Source: JAADHI01 sp964451325
GTDB lineage: Bacteria > Nitrospirota > Nitrospiria > SBBL01 > JAADHI01
DNA: 64,000 bases
Assembly (NCBI GenBank): GCA_964451325.1
Contig: CAYVHO010000013.1
Span: 1 to 64,000, forward strand
Direction of reading: 5' to 3'
A model generated the notes under the pieces. The model did no database searches. It saw only the letters and a program-made list of their open reading frames with translations, and was not told where the DNA came from. This document shows positions 1 to 7,958 of the stretch, in pieces. Positions within the stretch are counted from its first letter, which is position 1, and every line of letters begins with the position of its first letter. Position numbers and translations under genes: made by a program.

Positions 1-82
1 TACAGAATAAACCTTTTTAAAATCATTAACTTATGACTCTTTCAGCAAGCCCTATGTAATCTCTTCAGGTATTTGTATTCAC

Positions 83-955
83 ATGTCGAGACCTTTGAGA
101 ATAGAATATGATGGAGCGCTCTACCACATTACATCGAGAGGTAATGCCAGAGAGGCTATTTTTTTAAATGACGAAGATCGTAAGCTCTTTTTGGATATAC
201 TGGGCTCAGTTAAAGAGCGCTCAAACTGGCTTTGCCACGCCTATTGTTTGATGGATAATCACTACCACCTGATTGTGGAGACGCCGGAGGGCAATCTGAG
301 TAAAGGGATGAGGCAGTTGAACGGGGTCTATACCCAGCGATTCAACAAGCAGCATAACAGGGTGGGACACCTCTTTCAGGGGCGATACAAGGCCATTGTT
401 GTTGATAAGGAAAATTACCTGCTGGAGATGTCACGTTACGTCGTTTTAAATCCTGTTCGGGCAAAAGCCGTTAAAAAGCCTGAAGAATGGAAATGGAGCA
501 GTTATCTGGGTACCGCCGGACTGGAAAAGCCCCACCAGCTGCTGACAAGCGGCTGGATTCTCGGTCGGTTCGGCAGAGAAAAAAAGAAGGCAAGGGATCG
601 GTACATCACATTTGTGCAGGAGGGAATTTCAGGCCGAGCGATATGGGACGAACTGGCTGGCCAGTGCCTGCTCGGCACCAGAAACTTTGTTGATCGTTTG
701 AAAAAATATCTGGATAATCGAGAAAATGTTAAAGAAATTCCGGTGCGTCAGCGATTGATCGGAAGGCCTGCTCTTGAAACACTTTTCCCTGAGGGTAAAG
801 TGCGATCTCGATTGGAGAGAAATACAATAATAGAAGCGGCCATAAAGAAACATGCCTACGAGCAGAAGCAGGTGGCCGATCACCTCAACCTCCATTATTC
901 AACAATAAGTAGACTGCTTAATGAGAAGAGTAAAATAGCAAGTTTAAAGACTTGA
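83..955 (+). CDS. REP-associated tyrosine transposase (Y1/IS200-like) with C-terminal helix-turn-helix
   Basis: A 290-residue protein of the Y1 HUH-nuclease family that works on REP-type palindromes. The opening SRPLRIEYDGALYHITSRGN is the usual family start. The HUH metal pair is the HYH at residues 60-62 (MDNHYHLIVETP), and the presumed nucleophile is Tyr119 in SRYVVLNPVRA. Residues from about 235 to 285 form an added helix-turn-helix (DHLNLHYSTISRLLN), common in the longer members with a DnaA-like tail. No insertion-sequence ends or target duplication are visible, so this is probably a resident REP-type transposase rather than an active IS. Its stop codon runs into a short degenerate tandem repeat. 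Confidence 0.88.
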   Translation: MSRPLRIEYDGALYHITSRGNAREAIFLNDEDRKLFLDILGSVKERSNWLCHAYCLMDNHYHLIVETPEGNLSKGMRQLNGVYTQRFNKQHNRVGHLFQGRYKAIVVDKENYLLEMSRYVVLNPVRAKAVKKPEEWKWSSYLGTAGLEKPHQLLTSGWILGRFGREKKKARDRYITFVQEGISGRAIWDELAGQCLLGTRNFVDRLKKYLDNRENVKEIPVRQRLIGRPALETLFPEGKVRSRLERNTIIEAAIKKHAYEQKQVADHLNLHYSTISRLLNEKSKIASLKT

Positions 956-990
956 CCCTGTTTGCTTGACCCTATTTGCTCGACTCCTAG
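951..990. repeat. Degenerate 14-base tandem repeat at the end of the transposase
   Basis: CTTGACCCTGTTTG (951-964) is followed directly by CTTGACCCTATTTG (965-978) and a decayed third copy beginning CTCGACTCC (979-990). The first copy contains the transposase stop codon. Possible remnant of the element's own recognition sequence; that link is inference. Confidence 0.6.
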
Positions 991-1026
991 AAAAATAATC
1001 GTGTTCTACGATAGATTTTATTTTCT

Positions 1027-1083
1027 ATTTTTATTAGAATACCGCATTTTTATTAGAATACCGCATTTTTATTAGAATACTGC
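1027..1083. repeat. Three tandem 19-base units
   Basis: The unit ATTTTTATTAGAATACCGC occurs at 1027-1045 and 1046-1064, and at 1065-1083 with one C to T change. It lies between the transposase and the promoter of the next gene. There are no spacers, so it is not a CRISPR array. Confidence 0.9.
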
Positions 1084-1111
1084 GCCCTCGTCTTGGACTA
1101 CTGTTGGTTAT

Positions 1112-1140
1112 TTGAACGAGGGACGATAGATTGATAATAT
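1112..1140 (+). promoter_or_regulatory. Sigma70-type promoter for the MFS-acyltransferase gene
   Basis: TTGAAC (1112-1117), a 17-base spacer and TAATAT (1135-1140). The expected transcript start is near 1147, only about six bases before the ATG at 1153, and no Shine-Dalgarno is seen, so the message may be nearly leaderless. Confidence 0.5.
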
Positions 1141-1152
1141 TTATCTGGTTTT

Positions 1153-2997
1153 ATGAAACAATATCTTGTCTTATTAAAATATCCTGGTTTTTCTCCCTTC
1201 ATCTGTACCCAGTTTCTTGGGGCCTTCAACGACAATGTTTTTAAAATTGTCATCTCAATGCTGGCCATTAAAAACATGGGCAGCCAAAGTGGGGCCTATC
1301 TATCATTGATCGGGGCCGTCTTTATGTTGCCTTGGTTTTTCTTTTCGGGTTACGCGGGTCATTTATCTGATCGTCTGAACAAACGCAGTATTTTGATTTG
1401 GGCCAAGGCCTTCGAGGTGCTTGTAATGGTCTTGGCTTATCTTAGTTTTTTGGGAGGGCATATCCCATGGATGCTGCTGGTGCTTTTTTTTATGGCTTTG
1501 CAATCGGCTTTGTTCAGTCCGGCCAAATACGGCATTCTCCCCGAAATGTTGCCGGATAAAGAGCTTTCGCGTGCAAATGGTTTGTTGGAAATGTCGACCT
1601 TTTTGGCGATTATTCTGGGGACTTCTGTCGGAGGATTTATGTTTTCCATTTGGAAGGAGCACCTAAATCCAATCGGCATCGTCCTGGTGATTGTGGCCCT
1701 GACAGGCTACGGCACCAGTCTTCGTATCGGGCGTGTTCCCATGCCCAAAAACAAACCGCGATTTAATCCCAATCCCTGGGGCGAAATTGCACAGGGATTT
1801 CGGCATTTGTATAAAAAACGCATGTTGTGGTCAAGTGTTTGCGGCATTGCCTATTTTGGATTTTTAGGCGCTTTTCTTCAGATGGTTTTTCTGCTTTTTG
1901 GCAGCGAAATTATGCACTTGGACGAATTTTCCATTAGTTTGCTCGGGACCTTTCTTGCCATTGGTGTGGGTGTGGGCAGTTTACTTGCGGGGCGGCTTTC
2001 GGGGGACAAGATTGAGTTAGGACTTGTGCCACTGGGATCGATTGGGATGGCGATTTTTGCGATTTGGCTTGCTTTTTCGGGGGACTCCTTCTTTCAAGTG
2101 GCGGTGATGCTGGGTTTTCTGGGCTGTGCGGGGGGGCTTTTCAGTGTGCCGCTCTATGCCTATTTGCAGCAAAAAAGTGCACAAGGTGAACGCGGAAAAC
2201 TGATTGGTACCTCAAATTTCATGCAAACGATTGGGATCTTATCGGCCTCTGCATTACTGTGGCTGTTTCATGATTTTTGGGGTGTTCGACCGGATGAAAT
2301 CATTTTAATCCTAGGGCTTTTTACCCTCATTGTGACGCCCTATATTCTGAAGATTCTACCACAGTATTTGATTCGTTTTTCGCTTTGGATGTTGACACAC
2401 AGTATTTACAAAATTCGAATTCATGGACAAAAACACGTTCCTTTTCGCGGCCCTGCTTTGCTTGTTTGCAATCACGTCTCCTCCATGGACCCATTATTGG
2501 TGAATGCCTGTATTCAGCGTTTTATTCGTTTTTTAATCGAAAAAGACTACTTCGCGCAGTGGGGGCTTTCGCGTTTATTACGTATCATGAAGGCCATCCC
2601 TGTGGACAGTGAGGGTCGCTCGGGCGCGATTTCGGCCATAAAACAGGGGCGCGCTGAATTGCTAAACGGCCATATTGTTTGTATTTTTGCGGAAGGGGCG
2701 ATGACGCAGACCGGGGATTTGAGCCCTTTTAAAAAGGGCTTCGAACCGATGGTTCGGGGTATGGATATCCCGATTATTCCGGTGTATTTGCATGGGGTCG
2801 GGGGGACTATTTTTAGTGCCCAGGGTGGCCCTTCCTTTTGGCGTTGGCCGATGAAGATGCCCTTTCCCGTATCGGTTTCTTTTGGTCCGCCGCTTCCGAG
2901 CTCAGCGACCGCCCAGGAATTGCAGCAGGCGGTTATGGTCTTGAGCCGAGATGTGGCGCAGGGGCGTGTTTCAGAAAAAGGACTTGTTTCCTCCTGA
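1153..2997 (+). CDS. MFS transporter fused to 1-acylglycerol-3-phosphate acyltransferase (LplT-PlsC type)
   Basis: 614 residues in two parts. Residues 1 to about 405 are a twelve-helix major-facilitator transporter resembling the lysophospholipid flippase LplT (opening with FNDNVFKIVISM). Residues from about 425 onward are a PlsC acyltransferase, with the catalytic HX4D motif at His441-Asp446 (NHVSSMDP) and the substrate-binding FAEGAMTQ at Glu514. The likely role is to flip lysophospholipid inward and re-acylate it at the inner membrane. Many related fusions carry a third acyl-ACP synthetase domain (Aas-like); here the protein ends after PlsC, so acyl-ACP or acyl-CoA must come from elsewhere. 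A hairpin overlaps the stop codon. Confidence 0.88.
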   Translation: MKQYLVLLKYPGFSPFICTQFLGAFNDNVFKIVISMLAIKNMGSQSGAYLSLIGAVFMLPWFFFSGYAGHLSDRLNKRSILIWAKAFEVLVMVLAYLSFLGGHIPWMLLVLFFMALQSALFSPAKYGILPEMLPDKELSRANGLLEMSTFLAIILGTSVGGFMFSIWKEHLNPIGIVLVIVALTGYGTSLRIGRVPMPKNKPRFNPNPWGEIAQGFRHLYKKRMLWSSVCGIAYFGFLGAFLQMVFLLFGSEIMHLDEFSISLLGTFLAIGVGVGSLLAGRLSGDKIELGLVPLGSIGMAIFAIWLAFSGDSFFQVAVMLGFLGCAGGLFSVPLYAYLQQKSAQGERGKLIGTSNFMQTIGILSASALLWLFHDFWGVRPDEIILILGLFTLIVTPYILKILPQYLIRFSLWMLTHSIYKIRIHGQKHVPFRGPALLVCNHVSSMDPLLVNACIQRFIRFLIEKDYFAQWGLSRLLRIMKAIPVDSEGRSGAISAIKQGRAELLNGHIVCIFAEGAMTQTGDLSPFKKGFEPMVRGMDIPIIPVYLHGVGGTIFSAQGGPSFWRWPMKMPFPVSVSFGPPLPSSATAQELQQAVMVLSRDVAQGRVSEKGLVSS

Positions 2998-3008
2998 AAG
3001 AAGTCCTT
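2977..3008 (+). terminator. Hairpin overlapping the stop codon of the MFS-PlsC gene
   Basis: AAAGGACTT (2977-2985) pairs with AAGTCCTTT (3001-3009). An inner TTTC/GAAA stem lies across one G-G mismatch. The tail is GGTTTTA, only moderately T-rich. The stop codon at 2995-2997 lies inside the hairpin. Confidence 0.45.
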
Positions 3009-3109
3009 TGGTTTTATCTGTTGTATCAAAAAAGATGTCAGAGTATTCTATTTTCCAGCATTCTTAACAAAGTGCTGATCTGTTTTTTCGCAAAGTGAGG
3101 GAAAAATAA

Positions 3110-3790
3110 ATGAAGAAGGGAAACATCGAATTTGAGCAGGAGATTCAGGACTATGTCTTAGGGGTTTCTTTGCGGGAATCTGAGCTCTTAAGTCGATTAC
3201 GAAAAGAAACCGAAAAGGACGCCGCTTCAATTATGCAGATTCCTGCCGAACAAGGTCAATTTATGGCGATGTTGGTGAAGTTGATGGGGGCCAAACGCAC
3301 GATCGAAATTGGCGTCTACACGGGCTACAGTACCCTTTGTGTCGCAGAAGCGATGCCCAATGATAGTTATACCCTGGCCTGTGATGTGGATGAAGCGTGG
3401 ACAAACATCGCCAAAAAATACTGGCTTGAGGCAGGTGTGGATCAAAAGATTGACCTTAGAATCGCCCCTGCACGAGAGACTTTACAAACACGTATTGACG
3501 ATGATGAAAGTGACTCTTTTGATTTTATTTTTATTGATGCTGATAAGGTGAATTATGATCATTATTATGAACTTTCTCTTCAGCTATTAAAACCCGGTGG
3601 ATTGATTGCGATTGACAATGTACTGCTTTTTGGTGCAGTTCTCCCGTCAAATGTTTCAGGCAGTGGGATTTTTGATGAAACGAGTATTGCAGCCGTAAGA
3701 GCACTTAATCTCAAGATTAAAAATGATGTGCGTGTTGACATCAGCATGTTAAAACTTGCAGACGGATTGACCCTGGTTCGAAAAAAATAA
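3110..3790 (+). CDS. Class I SAM-dependent O-methyltransferase (caffeoyl-CoA/catechol O-methyltransferase family)
   Basis: 226 residues, the normal length for the COG4122 family. The SAM-binding motif I is IEIGVYTGYST (residues 65-74). The metal-binding and catalytic acids appear as FIDADK (141-146) and IDN (168-170), as expected for the divalent-cation-dependent subgroup. The ATG has GAGGGA about seven bases upstream. The substrate cannot be told from sequence. It stands alone between the acyltransferase and a transporter and has no signal peptide, so it is cytoplasmic. Confidence 0.87.
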   Translation: MKKGNIEFEQEIQDYVLGVSLRESELLSRLRKETEKDAASIMQIPAEQGQFMAMLVKLMGAKRTIEIGVYTGYSTLCVAEAMPNDSYTLACDVDEAWTNIAKKYWLEAGVDQKIDLRIAPARETLQTRIDDDESDSFDFIFIDADKVNYDHYYELSLQLLKPGGLIAIDNVLLFGAVLPSNVSGSGIFDETSIAAVRALNLKIKNDVRVDISMLKLADGLTLVRKK

Positions 3791-3840
3791 AGCGTGGATG
3801 GGTCATACCAACAGCAATACGAGGAAATTGATTTAATTCA

Positions 3841-4743
3841 ATGAAACAAAACCATTCAAATTCAATGTTGCGGGGCCAAATGTTTGGTTTTTTGGGGGTC
3901 TTGGGTTTTAGTCTGACTTTGCCTGCAACGCGGGTCGCAGTGGGCTCGATTGATGTTACTATTTTAGGTTTGGGGCGTGCGCTGGTTGCGGCGGTGTTTG
4001 CCGGAATTGTCTTGTTTGTTCGACGCAAACCCTGGCCAAACAAAGCACAACGCAAAAGCCTGATTTGGGTGGCGGTGGGGGTCGTCATTGGTTTCCCTTT
4101 TTTCAGTGCCTGGGCGATGCAATATGTTCCGGCCTCTCATGGTGCCGTGGTTTTAGGGATTTTGCCTCTGGTGACGGCGCTTCTTGGGCGGATGCGTAGT
4201 CATGAACGCCCATCGCGTCTCTTTTGGCTTTCGAGTGCAGGAGGAAGTTTGGTTGTGGTGCTTTTTGCCTTGCGTGCAGGTGGTGGAAACTTTCACATGG
4301 CCGATCTGGCGCTACTGGCTGCCATTGCATTTGCTGCATTGGGTTATGCTGAGGGTGGGAAATTGGCACGAGAAATGGGCGGCTGGCAGGTCATCTGTTG
4401 GGCTTTGCTGATGGCCGCACCTGTTTTAGTGTTTCCTGTGGGTTTTGCATTATTCCAGTACGGATTTCCTCCGACACCTTTGGCTTTCCTGGGTTTTTCA
4501 TACGTCAGTCTTTTTAGTATGTTTCTCTGTTTTTTTGCGTGGTATCATGGTTTGGCCTTGGGTGGTATTGCGCGGGTGAGTCAGATTCAATTGCTTCAGC
4601 CTTTTTTAACCCTTGGTTTTTCGGTGCTATTGCTTCAAGAGCAGGTTGGCCCTGCTGCGCTTGTTGCGGCGGGTTTTGTGACGCTCTCGCTCATACTCAG
4701 TCGTAAAGCGGCTGTGGTGACGCCGCTTGCGGATAAGGGATAA
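3841..4743 (+). CDS. EamA-family (drug/metabolite) transporter
   Basis: 300 residues with about ten hydrophobic segments arranged as two EamA repeats of five, the normal size and plan for the DMT superfamily. It is an inner-membrane protein probably exporting a small metabolite; the substrate cannot be predicted. The first repeat begins with the typical GFSLTLPATRVAVG and the second ends with LLLQEQVGPAALVAAGFV. It is followed after 35 bases by the pirin gene in the same direction, and the pair may be co-transcribed. Confidence 0.82.
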   Translation: MKQNHSNSMLRGQMFGFLGVLGFSLTLPATRVAVGSIDVTILGLGRALVAAVFAGIVLFVRRKPWPNKAQRKSLIWVAVGVVIGFPFFSAWAMQYVPASHGAVVLGILPLVTALLGRMRSHERPSRLFWLSSAGGSLVVVLFALRAGGGNFHMADLALLAAIAFAALGYAEGGKLAREMGGWQVICWALLMAAPVLVFPVGFALFQYGFPPTPLAFLGFSYVSLFSMFLCFFAWYHGLALGGIARVSQIQLLQPFLTLGFSVLLLQEQVGPAALVAAGFVTLSLILSRKAAVVTPLADKG

Positions 4744-4778
4744 AAAGTGAGGGTCTTTTTCGAGGGAGGATGTCGGTG

Positions 4779-5618
4779 ATGCAGATTCGAAAGATTAAAA
4801 AAGTGATGAAAGCGAAGCCCGTGATGGAAGGTGCTGGGGTGCGACTTAAGCGGGTTTTTGGTCATGCTGAAGTCCCGGAGTTTGATCCTTTTTTGTTGAT
4901 GGATGATTTTCATTCGGCGGATCCAGAGGATTACATAGCCGGGTTTCCGATGCATCCTCATCGCGGCATTGAGACCGTGACCTACTTGCTGCAAGGTGCA
5001 GTCTCGCATCGAGACAGCATGGGCAATCATGGGCGGATAGAAGGCGGAGATATTCAATGGATGACGGCGGGGCACGGTATCATTCACGAAGAGATGCCGG
5101 AAGCGTCGCCCGTGCTCTGGGGATTTCAGCTTTGGGCTAATTTACCCGCGACGCACAAGATGATGTCGCCCCGCTACCAAGACATAAAAGCCTCAGCGGT
5201 ACCGGAATTCAGCCCGGAAGCGGGGGTCTCTATTAAGGTTATTTGTGGTGAGCTTGCAGGGGTCGTAGGCCCGGTGCAGGAGATTGTGACTGACCCTGAA
5301 TACTTGGACGTCAGCATCGAAGCTGCGCATGTGTTTGAATTTCCGGTTAAAATGGGACATACCGTTTTTGCTTATCTGATTGAAGGGGAGGCCGCTTTCG
5401 CAGAGGATGCCGAAAAACAGACTCAAGAAACCGTTGTGCTCTTTGATGAGGGGGAGGCGATTCGAGTTGTGACCGGGGCCACTCCCGTGCGTTTTCTTTT
5501 GATTTCGGGCAAGCCCATCGGAGAGCCTGTGGCTTGGTCTGGCCCGATTGTCATGAATACACAGGCCGAGTTAGATGCAGCGCTTAAAGCCTATCAAAAT
5601 GGGACATTTATCAAATAA
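4779..5618 (+). CDS. Pirin family protein
   Basis: A bicupin of the pirin family, normal length (279 residues from this start). The N-terminal cupin has the metal ligands in MHPHRGIETV (two His) and GHGIIHEE (His and Glu), matching the iron-binding set of human pirin. Family members are linked to quercetinase activity or to redox-sensitive regulation; neither can be assigned here. Start choice: an ATG at 4770 abuts GGGAGG at 4764-4769, which is too close to be used. The in-frame ATG at 4779 sits nine bases after it and is preferred. Confidence 0.85.
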   Translation: MQIRKIKKVMKAKPVMEGAGVRLKRVFGHAEVPEFDPFLLMDDFHSADPEDYIAGFPMHPHRGIETVTYLLQGAVSHRDSMGNHGRIEGGDIQWMTAGHGIIHEEMPEASPVLWGFQLWANLPATHKMMSPRYQDIKASAVPEFSPEAGVSIKVICGELAGVVGPVQEIVTDPEYLDVSIEAAHVFEFPVKMGHTVFAYLIEGEAAFAEDAEKQTQETVVLFDEGEAIRVVTGATPVRFLLISGKPIGEPVAWSGPIVMNTQAELDAALKAYQNGTFIK

Positions 5619-5632
5619 AGCGAAGGGCCTAA

Positions 5633-5641
5633 GGGGGGGGG
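5633..5641. repeat. Run of nine G residues
   Basis: A G9 homopolymer lies between the pirin stop and the promoter of the next gene. It partly joins a weak GGGGCG/CGCCCC hairpin (5638-5658). Such runs are prone to slippage; no regulatory role is shown. Confidence 0.6.
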
Positions 5642-5660
5642 CGTCGATTTTTCGCCCCAC

Positions 5661-5688
5661 TTGACAGGCTGTACTTTTGCACGATAGA
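5661..5688 (+). promoter_or_regulatory. Candidate promoter for the DUF2007 gene
   Basis: A perfect TTGACA (5661-5666), a 16-base spacer and a weaker GATAGA (5683-5688), 29 bases before the ATG. Confidence 0.45.
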
Positions 5689-5716
5689 CTCGATTCTTTG
5701 ATAGAAAAGGCCTCAT

Positions 5717-6262
5717 ATGACGTCTAAAAAGCGTTTCATTCTTCCGCTTGATCAAAATAAGCTTGTATTGCCACAAGCCCTTATCCCTAAAAATACAAAG
5801 GCTTTTATGTATGAACAATTGCAAGATGGGAGAATTGTGCTCACTCCAATTGCTGCTTCGACGGAGGATCATTTTTTGACCTCCGAAGCTGAAAAACACG
5901 ATGAAGCCCAGACCCATTTTTCCAATGTCATCGATTTTAGGGAATCTCGCATCCGCCTGAAAAATCAAGAGCAGAAAGCCAAAAAAGCCTCGAAGACGAG
6001 GCAAGCCCAAGTCCCCCAGGCTGAATGGGCAGAGCGGTCGGCTGTGGATACGGGTTTTGTCAAACTCTGTCATTTTTCCTCACGTTTAGAAGCTGAAATG
6101 CTGGGGGAAATCCTCAGACAGGCTGAGATTCCCTACCTCATTCAATCTGAAGATATCGGGATTTTTGGCCCGGGTGCAGCTCCGGTCCCTGGAGGGGTTC
6201 GCATTGCAGTGAGAAGATTCGATCTTGAATATGCTCAGCGGGCCCTTTCGGGTTTGATCTAA
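5717..6262 (+). CDS. DUF2007 (putative signal-transducing protein) domain protein
   Basis: 181 residues. The last 65 residues resemble DUF2007: a ferredoxin-like fold with the typical FVKLCHFSSRLEAEMLGEIL opening and a PGGVRIAVRRFDLEYAQRAL close. The first 50 residues begin with an AbrB-like short beta pattern (RFILPLDQNKLVLPQAL), then a charged linker. No signal peptide is seen. DUF2007 members are usually small accessory proteins of unknown function. It has its own promoter and stands alone before scpA. Confidence 0.65.
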   Translation: MTSKKRFILPLDQNKLVLPQALIPKNTKAFMYEQLQDGRIVLTPIAASTEDHFLTSEAEKHDEAQTHFSNVIDFRESRIRLKNQEQKAKKASKTRQAQVPQAEWAERSAVDTGFVKLCHFSSRLEAEMLGEILRQAEIPYLIQSEDIGIFGPGAAPVPGGVRIAVRRFDLEYAQRALSGLI

Positions 6263-6354
6263 AGCGTTCCCTCGTTCAATTTTTTTAAATAAAGGACGTT
6301 TCTAAACCCCCTATATTGCGTCTGATCTTAAATTGTTCTACCACCCCTTGTTTT

Positions 6355-6382
6355 TTGACTTGCTTCTCATTTTTGATATTGT
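6355..6382 (+). promoter_or_regulatory. Candidate promoter for scpA-scpB
   Basis: TTGACT (6355-6360), a 16-base spacer and TATTGT (6377-6382), 45 bases before the scpA ATG. A further TATATA lies just downstream. Confidence 0.5.
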
Positions 6383-6426
6383 TATATAAATCTTCATGAA
6401 TTTGTAACCCGCATCCGGAAAAAATA

Positions 6427-7158
6427 ATGGCTGTTGAAACGACATATGAGGTTAAGGCTGGCCCTTTCGAAGGGCCGCTTGAGCTTTTGCTCCACTTGAT
6501 TAAAAAGAACGAAATTGATATCTACGACATTCCAATTGCGCTCATTACCGAGCAGTACCTTGAAACAGTGGATTTGATGCAGTCTTTGAACCTCTCACTT
6601 GCCGGGGAATTTTTGGTCATGGCTGCGACCTTAATCCATATTAAATCGAAAACGCTGTTGCCCCTGCCTGATGTTGTGGATGAAGAGGAAGAAGATCCAC
6701 GTACAGACTTGGTTTTACGTCTTTTGGAGTATCAGCGTTTTAAGGCCGCCTCAGAGCAATTTGAAGAAAGAGAATCCCTTTGGCGTGATATTTATGCACG
6801 GGGATATACAAAAGCGCCTGATTTAAGTCCGGAAGAGATTCCAATTTCTGACTTAAATTTGTATGATCTGGTCTCTGCGCTCAACGCGCTCTTAATCAAA
6901 AATCCTGAGCCTTTTGTGATGGAATTGACGATGGAGACGCTAACGGTTAAGGACAAAATGCAGCATATTCTGGATGAAATGGAATGTGTTGACACCCTGC
7001 TTTTTGAGGCCCTTTTTACAGAGAATTTTAGCCGACACGGCATGATTGTGACCTTTTTGGCCCTGCTTGAGGTCATTCGTCTGGGTTTAATTCGTGTTTT
7101 GCAACAGGATCTTTTTGCCCCCCTTCGATTGATAAAGACCGATAATTTTGCACGATGA
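6427..7158 (+). CDS. scpA: Segregation and condensation protein A
   Basis: 243 residues, normal for ScpA, the kleisin that bridges the SMC heads in the chromosome-condensing SMC-ScpAB complex. The opening is diagnostic: FEGPLELLLHLIKKNEIDIYD, followed by IALITEQYLE and the AATLIHIKSKTLLP segment. The C-terminal winged helix is FLALLEVIRLGLIRVLQQDL. The gene overlaps scpB by 11 bases, so translation of the two is probably coupled. Confidence 0.94.
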   Translation: MAVETTYEVKAGPFEGPLELLLHLIKKNEIDIYDIPIALITEQYLETVDLMQSLNLSLAGEFLVMAATLIHIKSKTLLPLPDVVDEEEEDPRTDLVLRLLEYQRFKAASEQFEERESLWRDIYARGYTKAPDLSPEEIPISDLNLYDLVSALNALLIKNPEPFVMELTMETLTVKDKMQHILDEMECVDTLLFEALFTENFSRHGMIVTFLALLEVIRLGLIRVLQQDLFAPLRLIKTDNFAR

Positions 7159-7777
7159 TGAAATAAAACCCATCCTTGAGGCCCTGCTTTTTGTCTCATC
7201 TGATCCCGTCTCGCTTGAGCGTCTGCACGGTGTTTTTGATGGGGTGGAGAAGGCACGCATCAAAGCCCTCTTGTTTCAACTCCAGCAAGAATCCATGTTT
7301 GCAAATCGAGGATTCCACCTTGTTGAAATTGCCGGAGGCTATCAATATGTGAGCCGAAGTGATTTAGCGCCCTGGATTAAGGAAATGGAGCGGGCACGTG
7401 CGGCCTCAAGGCTTTCAAAACCGGGTCTTGAAACCTTAGCGATTGTCGCTTACAAGCAGCCTGTCACACGTGGGGAAATTGAGATGATTCGGGGTGTGGA
7501 CGCAGCCGGGGTGCTTAAAACGCTCTTGGATCGTAAGTTGGTCAAAATCGTTGGACGAAAAGAAGTCGCGGGACGACCGATGTTGTATGGCACGACGCGT
7601 ACTTTTCTTAAATATCTGGGGCTGCCTAATCTCTCGGCTTTACCCACACTCAAAGAATTTTCAGAATTTGTAGATGACGCGAACTTAGAAGAAGCTCCGA
7701 TGCTGCCCTTGGGGGACATTACGGATGAAGTCCCTCAGATAGGCGACACGCATCCCGAAGAGGGAGCGCTCTCCTGA
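7148..7777 (+). CDS. scpB: Segregation and condensation protein B
   Basis: 209 residues. ScpB is the tandem winged-helix partner that binds ScpA in the condensin complex. Recognised by ILEALLFVSSDPVSLERL near the start, then GLETLAIVAYKQPVTRGEIE and the VAGRPMLYGTT segment typical of the second winged helix. The start is TTG at 7148, inside the end of scpA; no ATG in this frame would keep the conserved N-terminus. The acidic tail after about residue 185 is variable in the family. Confidence 0.94.
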   Translation: MHDDEIKPILEALLFVSSDPVSLERLHGVFDGVEKARIKALLFQLQQESMFANRGFHLVEIAGGYQYVSRSDLAPWIKEMERARAASRLSKPGLETLAIVAYKQPVTRGEIEMIRGVDAAGVLKTLLDRKLVKIVGRKEVAGRPMLYGTTRTFLKYLGLPNLSALPTLKEFSEFVDDANLEEAPMLPLGDITDEVPQIGDTHPEEGALS

Positions 7778-7840
7778 GTCTCGGCACGGCCTAGAAATCC
7801 ACTCTCCGTTCATTAACAACAAGACCTCGCCTTTTTTTGT

Positions 7841-7874
7841 TTCAGGGCGTATTTCCCTGAATTCTATCTTTTTT
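7841..7874 (+). terminator. Candidate terminator after scpB
   Basis: TTCAGGG (7841-7847), a 7-base loop, CCCTGAA (7855-7861), then the T-rich TTCTATCTTTTTT. The gap to the next gene (7778-7958) holds nothing else convincing. Confidence 0.5.
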
Positions 7875-7958
7875 CCCTGGTTATCCGAGCAATTTGAGCT
7901 ACACTTACTTCTGAGCAGATATCGTTCTAATATATTGTAATGAGAGGCTTTTTCTGAG

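Noticed and set aside
83..955. Complete insertion sequence
   Set aside because: No terminal ends, no target duplication and no accessory gene; fits a resident REP-associated transposase.
1027..1083. Short CRISPR-like array
   Set aside because: The three 19-base units are directly adjacent with no spacers, and no cas genes are present.
5638..5658. GGGGCG/CGCCCC hairpin as a terminator of the pirin gene
   Set aside because: Only six pairs and no T-run on either strand; the downstream promoter is immediately adjacent.
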